Assembly: GCF_020509005.1 (NCBI RefSeq)
Contig: NC_063015.1
Coordinates: 1,178,001-1,242,000 of the forward strand
DNA from: Fulvia fulva
Taxonomy: Eukaryota; Ascomycota; Dothideomycetes; Mycosphaerellales; Mycosphaerellaceae
Direction of reading: 5' to 3'
Length of the DNA: 64,000 bases
The position numbers and the translations under genes are program-made. Positions within the stretch are counted from its first letter, which is position 1; each line of letters begins with the position of its first letter. The notes under the pieces were generated by a model. The model ran no database searches, was not told the origin of the DNA, and saw nothing but the letters and a program-made list of their open reading frames with translations. This document shows, piece after piece, positions 10,568-22,059 of the stretch.

Positions 10568-12087
10568 ATGTGTTGGTACATCCGGGAGCTCGACTGCGAC
10601 AATCCCTCCTGCAATTCCGCGGAGGCGAAGTTCTTCTTGCTGGATCCGTGTCCGCCCGTTGAGCGCGAGGCAGATGTGCTTGCCGCGGCCGCTCAATGCG
10701 GCTCCGTACGTTGGGCGACCTGGTCGCAGGCACAGAGTGCCTTCCCGTGCCCTGCCTGTGAGAGGGCTGCAGCACGCCAGGCTGCGCAGACTGCGCAGCT
10801 GCAAGCACAGTTCCAGTCTCCTGTTGGCCAAGCACAGGAGGCTGTGCGCCAAGCGGCACTCCGTGGACGTGAGTACTGTGCTTCCTAACACGAGAGGTTG
10901 TCCCTGTTGTTGAGGATCTCTTTGTGGCCGACTTGTATGCTGATTCGATTTCAAAGACCTCCTGCCGGCTTCCTTGCTGGCACCTGCTCCTGCTCCGGGT
11001 ACGTACAGTCTGTCTCGTTGTCAGCAATTTGCGTCATCTATCTGAGGCAGAGCTTGCACGAAGCGATCATGCTAACGCGTCATTTAGCACCAGCACCAGC
11101 ACCAGCACCAGTGCGCCGTCGCCGCCAGTTGGCGGAGGACCTCAGTAAGTCATCATCTTTCATATTGCATCAGCAATCCATTGCAACGCATGTAAGCAAG
11201 CAAGCAGCAGCGTGGACTGCAACGCTATGGATCTCAGCGACGCCGCCGTACATTATTGGGGATGCTGGTCGATTTGTATCAGGCCATAGCAGGACGCTCG
11301 ATACGCCAGTATGGATCCTCACGGCCGACTCGACGGTAAGCCATCTTTTCGATACTGCGAACAAGCTACACGGCCTCTACCGCGGAGTTGGGTCCTTACG
11401 AAACGCCCCAGGATCTCGATACCATCGACAGGACTGCTTCCAAGCCACGCGATGGATTGTCTGAGAAGCTGCAGGGCCTCAGTTTTGGTATTGTCAGTCG
11501 CGCCAGGTACGCGGGCAAGGACCTGGATCCACGGCTCATCATGTCACCACCATCTCACATCACCCTCAGCTGCCATTGGCTTAATGAGGAGACAACATGG
11601 CCAACACAATGCATAGTCGATGCTGATGTTCTGGAGACGCGAGGTCGAGATTTCAGCATTCACGCGGAAGGCACCGGAAACACCATTCCCGATCGAGGCT
11701 GCGGGACTTTCACCTGATCAGGGCTTGGCTGACGCAATGCTTCCTTTCGTTTCGGGTGTTGCAGCAGCTGTGAATCCGGTCGCTCCTTGCTATCCCACCA
11801 CGTGTTTGGCGCACTAAGACAGCAGTGACTACTGACTTGTTGACTCCCGCTGCTTGCTTGCTTGCTTGCTTGTTTTCTGCCTGCCTTGGAATCACCTTTC
11901 CTCACTTGCACACCTGACCTCACCCTGACCCTAACTCGTTCATACCACTAACGCTTGTCCCTGTCCTACAGTCGAACGAGACCTCGCCAAAGAGCGCGCA
12001 GAGGAGGTCATACGCAAGATTGAACGCGAGTACGCAGCCAAGAAAGCAGCCCAAGAAGCCGCACGAGCAGCCAACTCCTCCAATTGA
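10568..12087 (+). CDS. Small spliced protein: Cys-rich head, Ala-Pro linker, Arg patch, charged helix (unknown function)
   Basis: Proposed exons are 10568-10868, 10957-10998, 11088-11144 and 11972-12087. All donors are GTGAGT/GTACGT/GTAAGT, acceptors have GCTAAC or CACTAAC branch sites, every junction is phase 1, and the sum is 516 nt (171 aa plus stop). The head starts MCWYIRELDCDNPSC and later has FPCPACERAAARQAAQ, giving Cys pairs that could bind zinc. It is followed by a Gln/Ala helix, an (Ala-Pro)n linker spanning two exon joins, RRRR, and a final Lys/Glu/Ala-rich helix (ERDLAKERAEEVIRKIERE). The last intron is long for this genome (827 nt) and holds another open frame. Its stop (12085-12087) lies 9 nt before the OSH start codon and in the same frame. 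I do not know the family. Two things support the model: the Ala-Pro linker continues seamlessly across two junctions, and phases match throughout. Confidence 0.55.
11376..11717 (+). other. Open frame inside the long last intron
   Basis: This stretch reads as protein-like sequence (PYETPQDLDTIDRTASKPRD, LSEKLQGLSFGIVSRARY) ending at 11717. It may be an alternative exon, a separate short gene or a relic. No matching splice pair with correct phase to the neighbouring exons was found. Just downstream (about 11855-11872) is a run of GCTT tetranucleotides. Confidence 0.25.
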
Positions 12088-12096
12088 CTCGCCGAC

Positions 12097-13785
12097 ATGG
12101 TCCTGGGACACCGCAAGAACTCGGTCAACTCGACCCGGTCGTCCGTCGAGGCCGGCCGGCCCAGCGAAGACGATGGAGGGGATGAGACAGTCGTGAGCGA
12201 CGAGCAGGGAAGCGTCCTGTCACACATCATCTCCCAGCTTCGCCCAGGAGCAGACCTTTCGCGAGTCACGCTGCCAACGTTCATCCTGGAGCCTAGATCG
12301 ATGCTGGAGCGCATAACCAACTTCATGGCGCACCCAGAGACACTTCTACACATACCGACCATCGACGACCCTGTGGAGCGCTTTGTAGCAGTCACCAAGT
12401 TCTACCTCGCAGGATGGCACATCAAACCGCCAGGCGTCAAGAAGCCACTGAACCCAATTCTGGGTGAAGTCTTCACGGGCTATTGGGACTACCCAGATGG
12501 CACGAAAGGCTACTATGTCTCCGAACAGACCTCACATCACCCTCCAAAGTCCTCTTACTTTTACATGGCACCCGAGCACCACATCAGGATCGACGGCACA
12601 CTGAAACCGCGTAGCAAGTTTCTCGGAAACAGCGTTGGATCATTCATGGAAGGCATAGCAGTTATGCGGTTTCTCAACAGAGGTGAACGATAGTGAGTGT
12701 GTAGATTGCCCCACTTGGACGCTGACATGCTAATCAATCTCAGCTTCGTCACCCAGCCGAACATGTATGCTCGCGGCATTCTCTTCGGTAAGATGAAGTA
12801 CGAGCTTGGCGACCACGCAATTGTCCGATGTCCAGAAACCGGTCTCGAAGTCGACATTGAGTTCAAAGTCAAGGGATGGGTCGGCGGAGGCTACAACGCA
12901 ATAGCTGGCTACATCAACGACACCAAGACCAACAAACACCTCTACGAGCTGAGTGGACACTGGCACGAGAAGATGTACATCAAAGACCTGGCAACAGGCA
13001 AGAAAGAGCTGTTCTTCGACGCCTCGCATGCGAAACCAAGCTTTCCAAAAAGCCGGCCGCTGGAAGAGCAGGCACCAAGAGAAAGCCAGAAACTATGGAA
13101 CAACACCACACAGGCGATCAAGAAGGCGGACCAGAAGACAGCAACTGACGAAAAGTCTCGGATAGAAGACGAGCAACGACGGGAAGCTGCAGAAAGAGGT
13201 GAAGGACACACATGGAAACCGAAGCTCTTCAAGCAAGCACCCCCAGGTGACGAAGAGAGCTTGGATTGGATAATTGAAGCACAAGTCGATGACAAGGCAC
13301 CGCCTGAGAAGCAGATCGAACAGATTCTCGCGATTGCACCCATACTTCCAGGACAGGGCATGGACAACAAGCAATTCCAGAAAGACGAACAGTTGCCATC
13401 ACAGCAAGGCAAGCCAGAACCATCGCAGCAAGAAACACAATCACGCCCACAACAGCAGGCTCAGCAAGCCCAGCAAACCCAGCAACCAACATCACAACTT
13501 GATCAGGCACCACAGATAGCTGCATCAGGCAACTTGATCGACATCGAACATGGTCTTGAGCAGACTCACATATCACAACCGGCGCAACCAGCACCGGCAC
13601 AACCGCAGGAGGGCCACCAACCTATTCAGTTCGCACCAGCAGATGGTCTACAGCAACCACTTGTACCAACAAAGTCCGAGACAAACAGCCACGGACCCAG
13701 AGTACCTGGCAAGTACGGCGAGGGAGGCATTCACCGCATGGACAGCATAGACGGAGAGGACGTCTTCCACGACGCGGAATCATAG
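12097..13785 (+). CDS. Oxysterol-binding protein homologue (OSH/ORP lipid-transfer protein)
   Basis: Exon 1 is 12097-12692; a 51-nt intron (12693-12743, GTGAGT, GCTAAT branch) splits a Tyr codon; exon 2 is 12744-13785; 545 aa in all. The family fingerprint EQTSHHPP is at residues 143-150, preceded by KPLNPILGE at about 116-124 and followed by GTLKPRSKFLGNS. The LNPxLGE form and short N-terminus without PH or ankyrin domain resemble yeast Osh6/Osh7 (phosphatidylserine/PI4P exchange at ER-plasma membrane contacts) more than the long sterol-type proteins; that assignment is inference. The ORD closes with the usual EDEQRREAAERGEGHTWKPK block near residue 360. After it comes a Gln/Pro-rich tail of roughly 150 residues, ending in an acidic DSIDGEDVFHDA motif. 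The ATG context is gacATGg. Only 9 nt separate it from the upstream stop codon. Confidence 0.9.
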
Positions 13786-14052
13786 GGTGCACAGGAAAGC
13801 CGCAAAGGACTTTGTACGTACTTGTTTTGAGCATTGCATTTTGAGACCTGGGCTTCGAAGGCTGGGACCCAAGGGAGGCCTAGTCAATGGTTGGCGTTGA
13901 CACATGAGGCAGGTCTGAAAGCGAGCGCATATACCACACGACACGAAACGAAAGCATGGGCGTTTCTCTTTTCAACAAAGCGGCCGCTTACCGTTACTCG
14001 CAGCTGGTGTTTTGCTGCTATGATCTCAAGTCTGAATCGTCGTTCATTCGTA

Positions 14053-15395
14053 TCAACCACGTTCTGTGGATCCAGCAGTATTTACAAACGTCGTCCCGGA
14101 ATATCCAGCAGCCCTCGGCAATACACCCACCGTTGTAGCAGTCCCAATACTGTCCGGATCGCTATAGCCCGGCATACTAGGCAACACCCCCAATCTCGGC
14201 ACTCTCGTGCCAGTCTCCCTCCATTGCACCTCCATCGGGCCCTCGTCTTCCATAATCGTCTGCATGGTACTCTTAGCCCAATCTTTCGCCGCAGCTCGCT
14301 GAGGCCTTCGTACCTCGAGCTCTTGCCCCGGATGCGGTTCGCCTGCTTGCTGCTCGATCCGCGAATCGTTAACACTAGGCCGGTCGCGGTCTTCGGTATG
14401 GCATCGCCGACCTTGCCGCCAAAGTTTCAGCCGATGTGAAATGGTACTGAGCGAACCTGCACTGAAATACTCACAGCTTGAGCACGGCAGCCATTTGCAG
14501 ACGGCGTGGGAGGGTCTGATGCATTTGGGGCGGAGGTGGTTCCAGCAGGCTTTGAGCGAGGGGAGGCAGGCGCAGATTATTGCTGCATAGACTTCGCTGC
14601 AGCTGAAGATTGCGAGGATGCCGTCGGTGTAGTTTGAGCCGGAACTTGTGGTTACTTCGATTAGGGATTGGACTCGTATTGCTGCGAGGACGCAGGGGAA
14701 GCCTGCGAGGATGAAGATTCCGCAGAGGAGCACTTTCTGCCGAGATGGGAGGCGCAGACTGCGGATCCAGGGGATTGGGAGAATCGCCACGGCGAAATCC
14801 AGGACCATTGCCAGGGCTGAGTTCGTCATGTACAACACCACCCTACTGAGACATTTTCCATCAACCTCATCTGGCAACCAGAACTTCTGCACAGGTACAC
14901 ATGTCATAACACTGCTGAGGAACGCCCAGGTCATGTTAATGCAGTTAAACGCGGCAAGGAACCACATCAACCACTTGACCCAACCATGAGAGGCCTGCGG
15001 GAAGATTCGAAGGCATTGCATTATGACGGAGAGACGTGCAAAGCCCATCGCGAGGTGATAAGTCCAGATCACAGCCCAGAAGCCCTTACGAAGGTTCGGA
15101 TCGAGGCTGGTGGCGAGGAGTTTGGCGCCTGTTCCGAGGCCGTAGCTAACTTGGAGGCCTTCACAAATTGTCATGGCGAGGGCCCAGGTTAGGGCGGTGA
15201 GGATGAGCCAGTCGCTGATGAAGGTATTGTGTCAGTGCTTCTGTGTGTGTGATCGTCGTGATTGCCATACTCAACACCTCCATCACGCCACAGCACGAAT
15301 CTCGTATAGAATCTGCCAATGACTGCCAATGTTGCGAGGGCGAATAGGATAAGTATAGTCGAGAGTATCGTCTCACCCGAGACGTCGTGGCCCAT
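14053..15395 (-). CDS. SAT4 / fungal rhodopsin-type integral membrane protein
   Basis: Exon 1 (15395-15271) starts MGHDVSGETILSTILILFAL and ends RDGGV. A 56-nt intron (15270-15215, CTGAC branch) joins it to DDWLILTALTWALAMTICEG, the DDWL block that marks this family; total 428 aa. About seven hydrophobic helices follow, with the family-typical YHLAMGFARLSVIMQCLRIF, WIRSLRLPSRQKVLL, and IILP-like FAVAILPIPW stretches. The last third is a polar cytoplasmic tail. A further in-phase 63-nt intron starting GTGAGTATTTCAG after CKWLPCSSC is possible and would shorten the tail by 21 residues. An upstream in-frame ATG (MYSALWKHT) would add 24 residues; the nearer one was chosen because the membrane helix begins right after it. 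Function in fungi is mostly unknown; some relatives resemble PTH11-type receptors. Confidence 0.85.
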
Positions 15396-16493
15396 GGCAT
15401 CGTTTTGGCGCTTCGTGTGGGTGGTCGGTGTGGTTGCTGTGTGCTTCCATAACGCTGAGTACATGCGGCGACTATTCTGTCTCCCGCCAACATAGACACT
15501 TGCAACTCCAGCAACCGAATCGAAAGCTGCAGGCCACGAATGACTAGAGGAAGCACGAGGGAAGGAAATGAAAAAGAAGTCAATCACTTCACGCTAAGTT
15601 TGTCGCCAAGTGAATGACAAGGCATACATGCCATTTTACTGGATCGTGCTTCGATCGTGCCAGCATCAAGCGGCTCTGCCTGGGGTCGCTCGCGGCGATC
15701 TACCAGGATGCTTGCTTGTTCCGGTCCAGGACAAGGCAGCGTCCCTTCGACACTTCCCCGATCCCCAGCTGGCCGACCGGTCCCCAGTTGCCTCATCGAA
15801 TCCTAACTAAAGTGCATCAAATGTCGGCTGTCTCGCACGTCGCCGTTGCGCCTCGGGGAGGGCACATCGGCGGGCCCCTACCCCTGCCTCGTGAGGGCCC
15901 CCCCTCCCACTCGTTGCCGGCTCGAGTGCGCGGAAAAGATGGATGCTAGAGGTTTTCGAGGCGCAATATGTATTGAAGTTCAATCAAATTAGGCGGCAAA
16001 TGATGGGGCTCGGTCGGCCAGCTGGGGATCGGGGAAGTGTCGAGGGCAGCATCCTAAAGGGCCTACCGCACGAGAGTTCGAGATGACAAGACGGTAAGGG
16101 GATGCTCGAGGAATGCACAGCTCTAGATGAACTTTGATCGGCACCGCATCGCCGGGGACGATTCGGAGGTCGAGCATTGATGCTTGATGGTGCTTTGTGC
16201 CGCACAAGGAACGATCAAAGGCCGCAAAGCGATCCTATAACATCTCCAGGGGTCATTTCGGATTGTCAGCATCCCTTTGCACCTTCTCTCAGTCAAAGTT
16301 CCTCCAAAGTCAGCTCGTCCCCGGCCGGCTGCGTCCTTATAAAATGGTGTTGCGCGGTACTGCCGTGCAATGGAATAGCAAAGTGACGAGCTGAGCGTGC
16401 AATATTCAACCTCGGTTGTGCTACACTACTAAGACTATTCTACTTGTACACAATCGTCTACGCTATTGCTGTTGACTGCTACAGTCGCTATTG
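15396..16493. other. Intergenic spacer between the membrane protein gene and the transposon block
   Basis: No gene seen. Holds the promoter side of the minus-strand membrane protein gene, a G/C-rich stretch near 15,840-15,910, a perfect 32-bp inverted repeat (listed separately), and a short two-unit repeat at about 16,461-16,511 (CGCTATTGCT-TTGACTGCT-CAGT). CpA is normal until about 16.5 kb, then falls sharply. Confidence 0.5.
15748..16042. repeat. 32-bp perfect inverted repeat, 231-bp spacer
   Basis: Arms at 15748-15779 and 16011-16042 are exact reverse complements (one arm contains CCCCGATCCCCAGCTGGCCG). Similarity continues weakly outward from the arms (GGATGCTTGC-type and GCAGCGTC/GCAGCATCC blocks), so this may be two copies of an older element in opposite orientation rather than simple terminal repeats. 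No target duplication was recognised. Confidence 0.7.
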
Positions 16494-18355
16494 CTATTGA
16501 CTGCTGCAGTCCTTGTTCTTTTGAGCCTTCTCTAGGTTGTCCTTCGCCCATTGTGCCCTACGCCTAGCATCAGCAGCAGACCTATCACGCTCTGCCTGTT
16601 CGATAGTGCGACGACGAGACTCTTATGCTCTTGTTAAGTCCAAGTTTGGATACAACCAATCTCTCTCTACGCGTGGACGAACACCGTAGTAGGTGTTCAG
16701 CTGTAGATCAGTGAGTGGCGTCCACTACGGATTGCTAGCAGTGCTCTCCTTCATCAGTTCCTAGATATCGCGTTCACTGAACGGCAAAGCAGCAGCTTCA
16801 CCACGTTCACGTTGTAGCCTATTGAGCTCGGCCTTATCAAGCAACACCTGCTATAGTGCTGGGTCTTCATTCTCCCACTCCTCGAAGACCTCACCCTTAA
16901 CGAGCTGCTTGAACCTAGCTCTGTCGGCTTTACGACGGTCGTAGTCCGCTTGTCTTATCTTCGCGAGACCGGACTTCGGAGTACTGAAGTGGTCCTTGTC
17001 GAAACCCTCGTCGAATAGTAGTCCCTTTAGTGATGTAACACGAGATGCTATAACGTAGGTTAGCCTATTAGCGAAGTCCTTCTTGCTGAAGTTGAGGACA
17101 GCTTTCTCTATAGTAAGGCCTTGAGCCTTATAGATAGTGACCGCGTACGCAATAGTAACAGGGAATTGAGTACGTAAGTAAGTGGTCCGCCTAACCTTAT
17201 ATTCACGGCGCACCCTAAAGATAGGCACAACCTTACGTGTTCTTCCTAGCTGTTCAGCTTTACGGACTAAAGGACTATCTCTATCGCTAGCGGCGATATA
17301 GGCTTCACGGTCAAAGTCGTACTTGTTAAAGCGGACAAGTAGACACAATAGAAGATCAGTAGCCGGATCGTCGCTATCGGCCTATACTACGTCGTCCAAG
17401 TAGCTAGTAGCTCTATTTACAAGTCTACGCTCGACCTATATATTGGTTACTAACATGATACGACAGCCGAGTAAGATGGGCACGGCTATATAAAGATTGC
17501 TACCTTGCTCGAATATAGCGTCCTTCGCGCTAGACCCGGTATAGTCTACCTATAATAGCTTGATCGCTTTACTAGACTCTCGCATTCTAATGTAGTTGTA
17601 GAGCTTGACTTCGTCCTTACGTCTATACACCCGGGTAGCGTTATTAAATATACTAGGGTATGACCGTAGTATGTCCTTATAGTGCCGATTACGTATAAGC
17701 AGTCTCTTCTACTAATCATTAGTCATAGCGTAATGTCGTATGCCTTCTAGTATCTATAAGTACTTAACGTCGCCTTGCTATCGAACAAGCTGTTTCAACT
17801 CTAGAGAATAATCAAACGATCGATATATATTCCGCCCGTCTACTTCGGCCTATATCGACACCTTACTACTGAACAGTGCTCTCTTATTAACCGGTAGTAG
17901 TTGCTAAAAGTCTCTAAACAGAAGGACCGTCAAGCTATCAAATAGTAGCGATGTACGGGCTTTGATCTCCTTTAAGCGTTTGTCGATATAACTAAGCATC
18001 TTTACGCTAAGTATAGACTTCTTATTGATTACGATATACTGAATATACTCGAAGAACTTCGCTAGCTCCGCTAACTTCGCTTTAGACAGTCTAGTAAACG
18101 CGCCCCGAACAGGAATCTTGAATAGGCGGTGTATAGTCTAGCTATCGATACTAAAAGCTACGACACCTATAGGGGCATATCTCAAGATAACCAACCCTAG
18201 GTTAGGGTGGCCAGCCTACTTAGCTTTACGCTAGAGGTGCGCCGAGATCACACGAATAACGTGAGACTTGCCCGTACTAGCACGGCTATCGACGTTAATC
18301 CGTAAAGGTGTAGGCTTCTCATTCTAACGAATCTTCTAGTAGTGGCCGAGGACTG
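16494..18355 (-). mobile_element. Helitron helicase (PIF1-like) C-terminal remnant, RIP-mutated
   Basis: Reading the minus strand from 18.35 kb gives a Walker A region (SRASTGKSHVIRVISAHL), then an APIGVVAFSID-TIHRLFKIPV block typical of PIF1/Helitron helicases. Many TAG codons follow, then a clean 165-codon frame (16851-17348) with FPVTIAYAVTIYKAQGLT and RLTYVIASRVTSLKGLLFDE, the C-terminal helicase motifs. The frame ends with a charged tail (AERDRSAADARRRAQWAKDN) and a stop at 16494-16496. The N-terminal half (Rep domain) is missing: the sequence is cut at about 18.36 kb by the Copia LTR. The Helitron 3' end (CTRR plus hairpin) was not recognised. Confidence 0.75.
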
Positions 18356-18365
18356 CTTTGTACAG

Positions 18366-18639
18366 TGTTAAACAGGTACGAGTTGCGCAGCAGTGGAAGG
18401 CGGTGAATTACACAAGACGACGAAGAAGGACCCAGCTGGATAGCGTGTATCTACATACAAGTATCGCAGGTGTGATGGTATTAAGGATACAGGTGTCCAG
18501 ATGTTTCCCAGCCCGGGGCTGGGAAATATTGGTCACGTGCTTGTTCACGTGCTCAAGCACGTGATTACTAATCACGTGACCAAGTACGGGTCCACTGGAC
18601 CTGTATATTTCGCCCTGCTGGCCTGCATATTCTCAACAC
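18366..18639 (-). repeat. 3' LTR of Copia-2 (274 bp)
   Basis: On the minus strand it opens TGTTGAGAATATGCAGG and closes GTACCTGTTTAACA, the same ends as the Copia-1 LTR, but the middle is different. It contains a palindromic series of CACGTG-type sites (GGTCACGTGCTTGTTCACGT and neighbours, 18,531-18,584) and a GGGCTGGGAAA/TTTCCCAGCCC hairpin. So it is a distinct LTR subfamily. Confidence 0.8.
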
Positions 18640-18792
18640 TCCCACTCAGGTCAGAAGGTCTCCAACAATCCCTTATACAAGCTGGAGATGCCTTACAAAG
18701 TTTTGAAACTGCTGGCCATTGAGAGGCTTTGTTAGCCTATCAGCAACCATGTCCTTTGTATAGCAGTAATCCACTGCAATCTTCCTTTGCCA

Positions 18793-21700
18793 CTAGAGAT
18801 TCCTGACATAGTGGTATGCCACATCAATATGCTTTGACCTGTCATGGACATGGGCATCTTTGACAAAGGTCAAAGCTGCTTGGTTGTCACCTATAAGCTT
18901 CACGGGTCTCAGCTCATCAACAGTACTGCTTGCCTTGATCCTAGGTTTGAATGAACACTCTCTAACCAGGTCAGGACACCTCATCTCTCTAAGGACTGTA
19001 GCAAGAAACTGTGACTGCTTGGCTGCTGCATTCATAGCCATGAACTCAGCCTCCATTGTTGATATAGCAACAGACTTCTGCTTCCTACTTACCTAGGACA
19101 TAGGTGATCCACAAAGGAACCACATATGTCTAAGGATTGAGACTCTGTCTGCCTTGTCTATAGCATAACCAGAGTCTGAGTATCCCTGGAGAATACCTCC
19201 TCCTCTTCTGTACATCAAGCCTAGGTCCGGGTATGATCTCAGATACCTGGAGAGTTTCTTCAAAGCTCTAAGATGTTGCTTTGAAGGGTCAGCAACATAT
19301 GAGCTGATTCTTCTAAGGGGGAAAGCAAGGTCTAGCCTTGTCATTGTTATTGGCCACATCCAGGTACCATTGCAACCCTGGTACTCCTGTTTGTTGCACC
19401 TCTCATCCATAGTAGCTGAAGGTCTTAGATCCTTATAGCTGTCTATAGGTGAGAGTGTGGGTGTGGCCTTCTCTAGAGAGATGCCCATCTTGGCAAGGTT
19501 AGTTTAGATGTAGTGTCCTTGATCAAGCTTTACAGTACCTTGGGACCTGTTTCTTGTAATCCTCATTCCACGGATCTTCTTAGGTTCCCCAAGATCTTTG
19601 ATCTTGAACACTCTTCTAAATTCAGCCTTGAACCACTGAACATCTAACAGCTTTAGAGCTGCAACAGGGATATCATCCATATAGGTGAGGACCATGATGT
19701 CTCTTCCTCTGTGGATGAGTAGGCATGGATCCACCTGGGACTAGGTGGGTCTAATCTGTTCTAGCTTGGCAACACAGAGCTTGTTCTAATCTCTAGCTGC
19801 TTGGTTCAGTCCATACAGGCTTCTAAGGACCTTAAAGACTATATTTGGTGGAATTTCAACACCTAGGGGTGGGATCATGTAGATGTCTTCAAGAAGGCTG
19901 CTTTCGGTGAAAGCATTGTTCACATCCACCTAGTACATCTCAAGATCTCTCTCACATACTACAGCCATGAAGACCCTAAGGGTATCATGACTAACAGTAG
20001 GTGCAAAGGTCTCTTCAAAGTCAACACTATATTTCTGTGAAAACCCTCTTGCAACCAGTCTTGCCTTGAACTTTTCAATGGCTCTACTGATCATTCTTTT
20101 CACATCAAAAACCTACTTAGATGTAACCAGTTTTGCACCACTTGGTGGTACAACTGGATCCAAGGTGTTGTTGCTTCCTAAGGCAATAAGTTCTTTCTGG
20201 ATTGCCTCTTTCCACATATGTCCCCAATTAGGGTCTCCCACTGCCTCCTTATAGGACTTTAGGATTGGCACTTCCTGCTGGTAGGCTATGGCCTGCCTAA
20301 CAGCAGCAAATGCATATCCCTCCACATCATTCAGGATTTCCTTAACCTAGCTCATAGTTGGATCAAGATGAAACATCTGAGCAATTAATGCCCTATAATG
20401 CTTGGCTTCATGCTCAGCAGAGCCATCATCTTCATCCCCCCTTGACCTCTTGTTGCGTACAAGCTGAGGTGGCTGTTGAGGTTGATCCTCCTGAACAAGT
20501 TCCTCTTCCTTTTCTTTTCTTGGAGTCCCCTCTACTCCAATCTTCTGGTACTCTCTAATGTCTTTTGGAGGTTGGGGAAGTTGCACAAACAGAGGCTTTG
20601 CCTGGAGCTGCTGTGGCTGCATTGATGAACTGGAGACCTGAGCAGGAGGTCTTCCAACGGGGTTTCTCTTTAGGGCTCTGCTTGACTGGTTTGTGAAGGT
20701 GATGCCAAGATCCATATCACCCCCCTTCTCATTCTCAAACCAGTCAACTTGCCCGTGTGTTTTGATGGCTTTCATGTCAGGCTCCCAGAAGAGCCATTGC
20801 TTTGTGGTGTTCTCTATATAGCCAACAAAGACAACTTCTTTACCCCTATTCATGAGCTTGTCACTTCTCAAGCCTTGAGGTTGAGATCTCGGGTCTATAT
20901 AGACCACTGCTTTACATCCCTAGACTCTCAAATGGTCAACTGATGGTACCTAGCCAGTGAAGGCTTCTTCTAGTGAAAGAGTAGTACCATCTATCATTGG
21001 TCCATTTGGAAGTCTGTTTCTGACCACAGTTTGAGCAATAAGGGCCTCTAGCCAGAATTCAACTAGCATACTCGAGTCCTCAAGTATAGCTCTCACTGTA
21101 TTCTTAGAGGCTTGGATTGACCTCTCTACAGGTCCATTCTGAAGTGAGTTGTAGGCATCAGTTGTGTCCATCTGAATGCCAAACTCCTTCTCCCACTGTT
21201 TTAGCAAGGAAAGAATTTCCCTTGCACCATCACTACGGATTGCAGACAGAAAACACCTTAAGCTGTTCTCTACCTGAACCTTCTATTCCTTTAGAGCTGT
21301 AGGAGCATCACTCCTAGCCTTCAAAGGGATTACCCACTTCTTCCTCAAGAAGTTGTCTACAATCTCAAGCCAGTACTTGAAGCCAAGTCTTGAGACTGCA
21401 CCTTGAAAAGGCCTACAGATGTCAATAGAAATGAGGGCCAGCCTCTCTCCTTTCCTCTCTGTGGCAGGTCCCTTGAACTTCCTTATGTTTGCAAGGGAGC
21501 AGACCTTACAGTTCTGGTGTTCAGAAGGAACAGGAATGGGATCTTTCTTGTCAGTGACTCTATGCAGGTTTTTTAGCAGTCCCTTGCTAAGGTGTGCACA
21601 TCTTCTATGCTATAGCTCCCACTGGTCCTGGGACTTAGTGGCAGTCATAGCCTGTTCCAATTCACACTCAAAATGTGTACCTAACTTGGACAGATCCAAG

Positions 21701-22059
21701 TCATGCTCCTGTAGAGAGGCATATGCTTGAGGCATAGCTTCAAGCTGCTCTGAAACACTTTGAATAAATGGAACACCCCCTCTCAGCTTTGTCTAGATAA
21801 CAGGTTTTCCAGAAAGGGATTTTAGGGTGAAACTAGGTGGTTGGACAGCAAACTGTTGGCTGAACTGATTCCACGAAACAAGACTAACTCTAAGGCCAGG
21901 AACAAACAAGACATTTTCTAAGACAATTTGCTTTCTAGAAGGACCACCTATTACTGCACTTCCTATATATATAGCTTGTAGATAGCCACCCCCAAACTTG
22001 ATCCACTTCCTCTTTTGAAGAGGCCTTAGTGTCCTGAATAGTAAATCTTGGTCAGTCAT
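18793..22059 (-). pseudogene. Copia-2 pol fragments (protease to RNase H)
   Basis: In minus order: a core with ENVLFVPGLRVSLVSWNQFS (21,793-22,059), integrase pieces (20,950-21,207: WEKEFGIQMDTTDAYNSLQN, PVERSIQASKNTVRAILEDS), a linker with QLPQPPKDIREYQ (20,347-20,907), the RT lead (20,113-20,325), an RT core with TYMDDI (19,504-19,734), and RNase H pieces (18,793-19,488: STVDELRPVKLIGDNQAALT). The blocks are separated by TAG codons. The RT motif is YMDD where Copia-1 has YVDD. This copy keeps the integrase segment that Copia-1 has lost, so it serves as the reference for that deletion. Confidence 0.8.

Noticed and set aside
11920..11945. Telomere-like CCCTAA (CTGACCCTAACTCG)
   Set aside because: Single occurrence, no array; acts as part of the branch-site region of the long intron.
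13834..14439. 201-codon plus-strand frame
   Set aside because: Antisense to the tail of the rhodopsin-like gene, no motif.
15989..16207. Minus-strand frame with MLDLRIVPG resembling the start of an autophagy-linked (PHAF1-type) protein
   Set aside because: Only the first nine residues look similar; the rest does not follow the family and spans the inverted repeat.
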